Source of the DNA: Moringa oleifera
Lineage: Eukaryota > Streptophyta > Magnoliopsida > Brassicales > Moringaceae
Reading direction: 5' to 3'
NCBI GenBank assembly: GCA_021397835.1
Contig: JAJFZO010000344.1
Location: forward strand, 2,542,001 to 2,606,000
DNA: 64,000 nucleotides
The first letter of the stretch is position 1. Each line of letters starts with the position of its first letter. Under the pieces are notes generated by a model. It ran no database searches and had not been told where the DNA came from. It saw only the letters and a program-made list of their open reading frames with translations. Of the stretch, positions 62,966 through 64,000 are shown piece by piece. The position numbers and the translations under genes are program-made.

Positions 62966-64000
62966 TTATTCTTATATATCTCATAATGTATTCCATTTTT
63001 GTCAAACTTTAAGGAGACCATCTTTGTAATTAATATGTCTCATAAATTTTGATATTTACTTTAGAGGTAAATCAAAATTTGCTACTCAAAACGTAATATT
63101 ATAAATCCTAACGTTTCATAAATGATCAATATGAATCTAGACCCCTAATATTATCGAAAATCAATGTTAAAGTCAAGAATAAAATTAGATTTGTTATTTG
63201 GTTTTCCCCCATTTACTTCATTAAGTAGTATAAACTTTAATTTCACAAAGTAAGTTTGGGTTTCAAAGAGGGATAACCAAAATGTGAGGTTAGGTTTGGA
63301 AGATTTTTAAGTTAGTTGAGTAATTGAGGTTTTCATGAGAATAAAACCTAATTTTATCCAAAAATATCTCCAATTTGCTGTATTATTAAATTTTTAAGTT
63401 AGTTGAATCATTGAGGTTTTCAAAGAGAATCGAAGTTTGATTGTATCCAAAAATATCTCTAGTTTGTTGTATTGTTCATCGATAGATGAAAGAAAGTCAC
63501 ACTTCAAAAACACGATGTTCCCTTTTGTTCATGTGGTTGTAAGGTAAAATTGTGAACTTCATGGATATCAAGGAACATAAGGAAACTATTTTATGGGTGT
63601 GACCCAGATGGGGCAGAGTTTTTAACTTTTGCTGCAAATTATTTATTAGTATTAATGTTCATTAATGTTAATAATATTAGTGAGCTTCAATTAGTTATTT
63701 TCTTTAGGTGTAGAGTTTCTAACTTTATTGTAATTATTTGTTAGTGTTGACATTTATTAATGAAGTGATGTTTGTGAGCTCAATTAATTAGTTTCCTTAA
63801 ATTTAATATTTATGAATTTACAAAAAAAAAAAAAAAACAAGCATTAGATTTGATGTTAGTAAAATTATGAAAAATGTAAGCATCTTCATTGTTTACATGC
63901 TATCTAACAAGATGTCTTTGTTACTTAAATCATATTATAAGTACTAATAATAGGAAAATAAGTATGGATATCAGTTGTCAAACTAGTGACCAAATGTTCT
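59346..64000. other. Non-coding DNA, no gene recognised
   Basis: Unassigned sequence of moderate AT content to about 61,500, then AT-rich. Open stretches up to about 100 codons (for example 59,388-59,699, hydrophobic and low complexity) show no family features. A poly-A run occurs at 63,822-63,838. Confidence 0.5.
62934..62962. repeat. (AT)n microsatellite
   Basis: Perfect AT run of about 28 bp. Confidence 0.9.

Overview
This is plant nuclear DNA, most likely from a eudicot. It is AT-rich, intron-containing and crowded with decayed plant transposons. There are two spliced multidrug-and-toxin-extrusion (MATE) transporter genes of the DETOXIFICATION 14/16 type and a gene for mitochondrial ribosomal protein S33. 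I cannot name the species. I saw no rRNA, tRNA or CRISPR loci.

Region 1 (1-15,891) is a head-to-tail array of a small LTR retroelement. LTRs of about 820-860 bp alternate with internal domains of about 1.6-1.75 kb that encode only Ty3/gypsy-type Gag, a zinc knuckle and a protease, with no reverse transcriptase or integrase. This is the TR-GAG architecture. Six LTRs and six internal domains are visible and all are full of stops. The second internal domain breaks off at about 3,020, and about 2 kb of unrelated DNA follows until the exact start of the next LTR. Region 2 (15,892-18,554) is AT-rich and holds a decayed antisense DUF1985 gene remnant.

Region 3 (about 18,555-27,399) is a Kaonashi-type Mutator-like element. 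It has a plus-strand MuDR transposase with PB1-like, DNA-binding, DDE, SWIM and zinc-knuckle parts, broken by three in-frame stops. It also has a convergent minus-strand ten-exon gene with DUF1985, a coiled coil and a C-terminal Ulp1/C48 protease domain, broken by stops and one frameshift. The catalytic residues and all splice sites of that gene are still present. Four non-coding tracts carry a repeated TCGTACC-like heptamer, always in the sense orientation of the gene they belong to. A 10-bp direct repeat flanks the element.

Region 4 (28,290-44,245) is a tandem duplication on the minus strand. It holds two 8-exon MATE genes of 503 and 501 codons with identical intron positions. Both are open, and about 5 kb of AT-rich DNA lies between the duplicated blocks.

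Region 5 (45,578-51,250) is a decayed Ty3/gypsy element. It has a 5' LTR, a primer-binding site, gag, protease, the first part of RT, an interrupting block of 1.8-2 kb, an integrase and a 66-bp degenerate tandem repeat. No 3' LTR was found. Region 6 (51,251-64,000) is gene-poor. It contains the MRPS33 coding exon at 56,862-57,170, a probable LINE fragment at about 59,090-59,345 on the minus strand, and unassigned AT-rich DNA.

Only the two MATE genes and MRPS33 look functional. Everything else recognisable is mobile-element debris. All calls come from reading the sequence and from memory of the protein families; no search was run.
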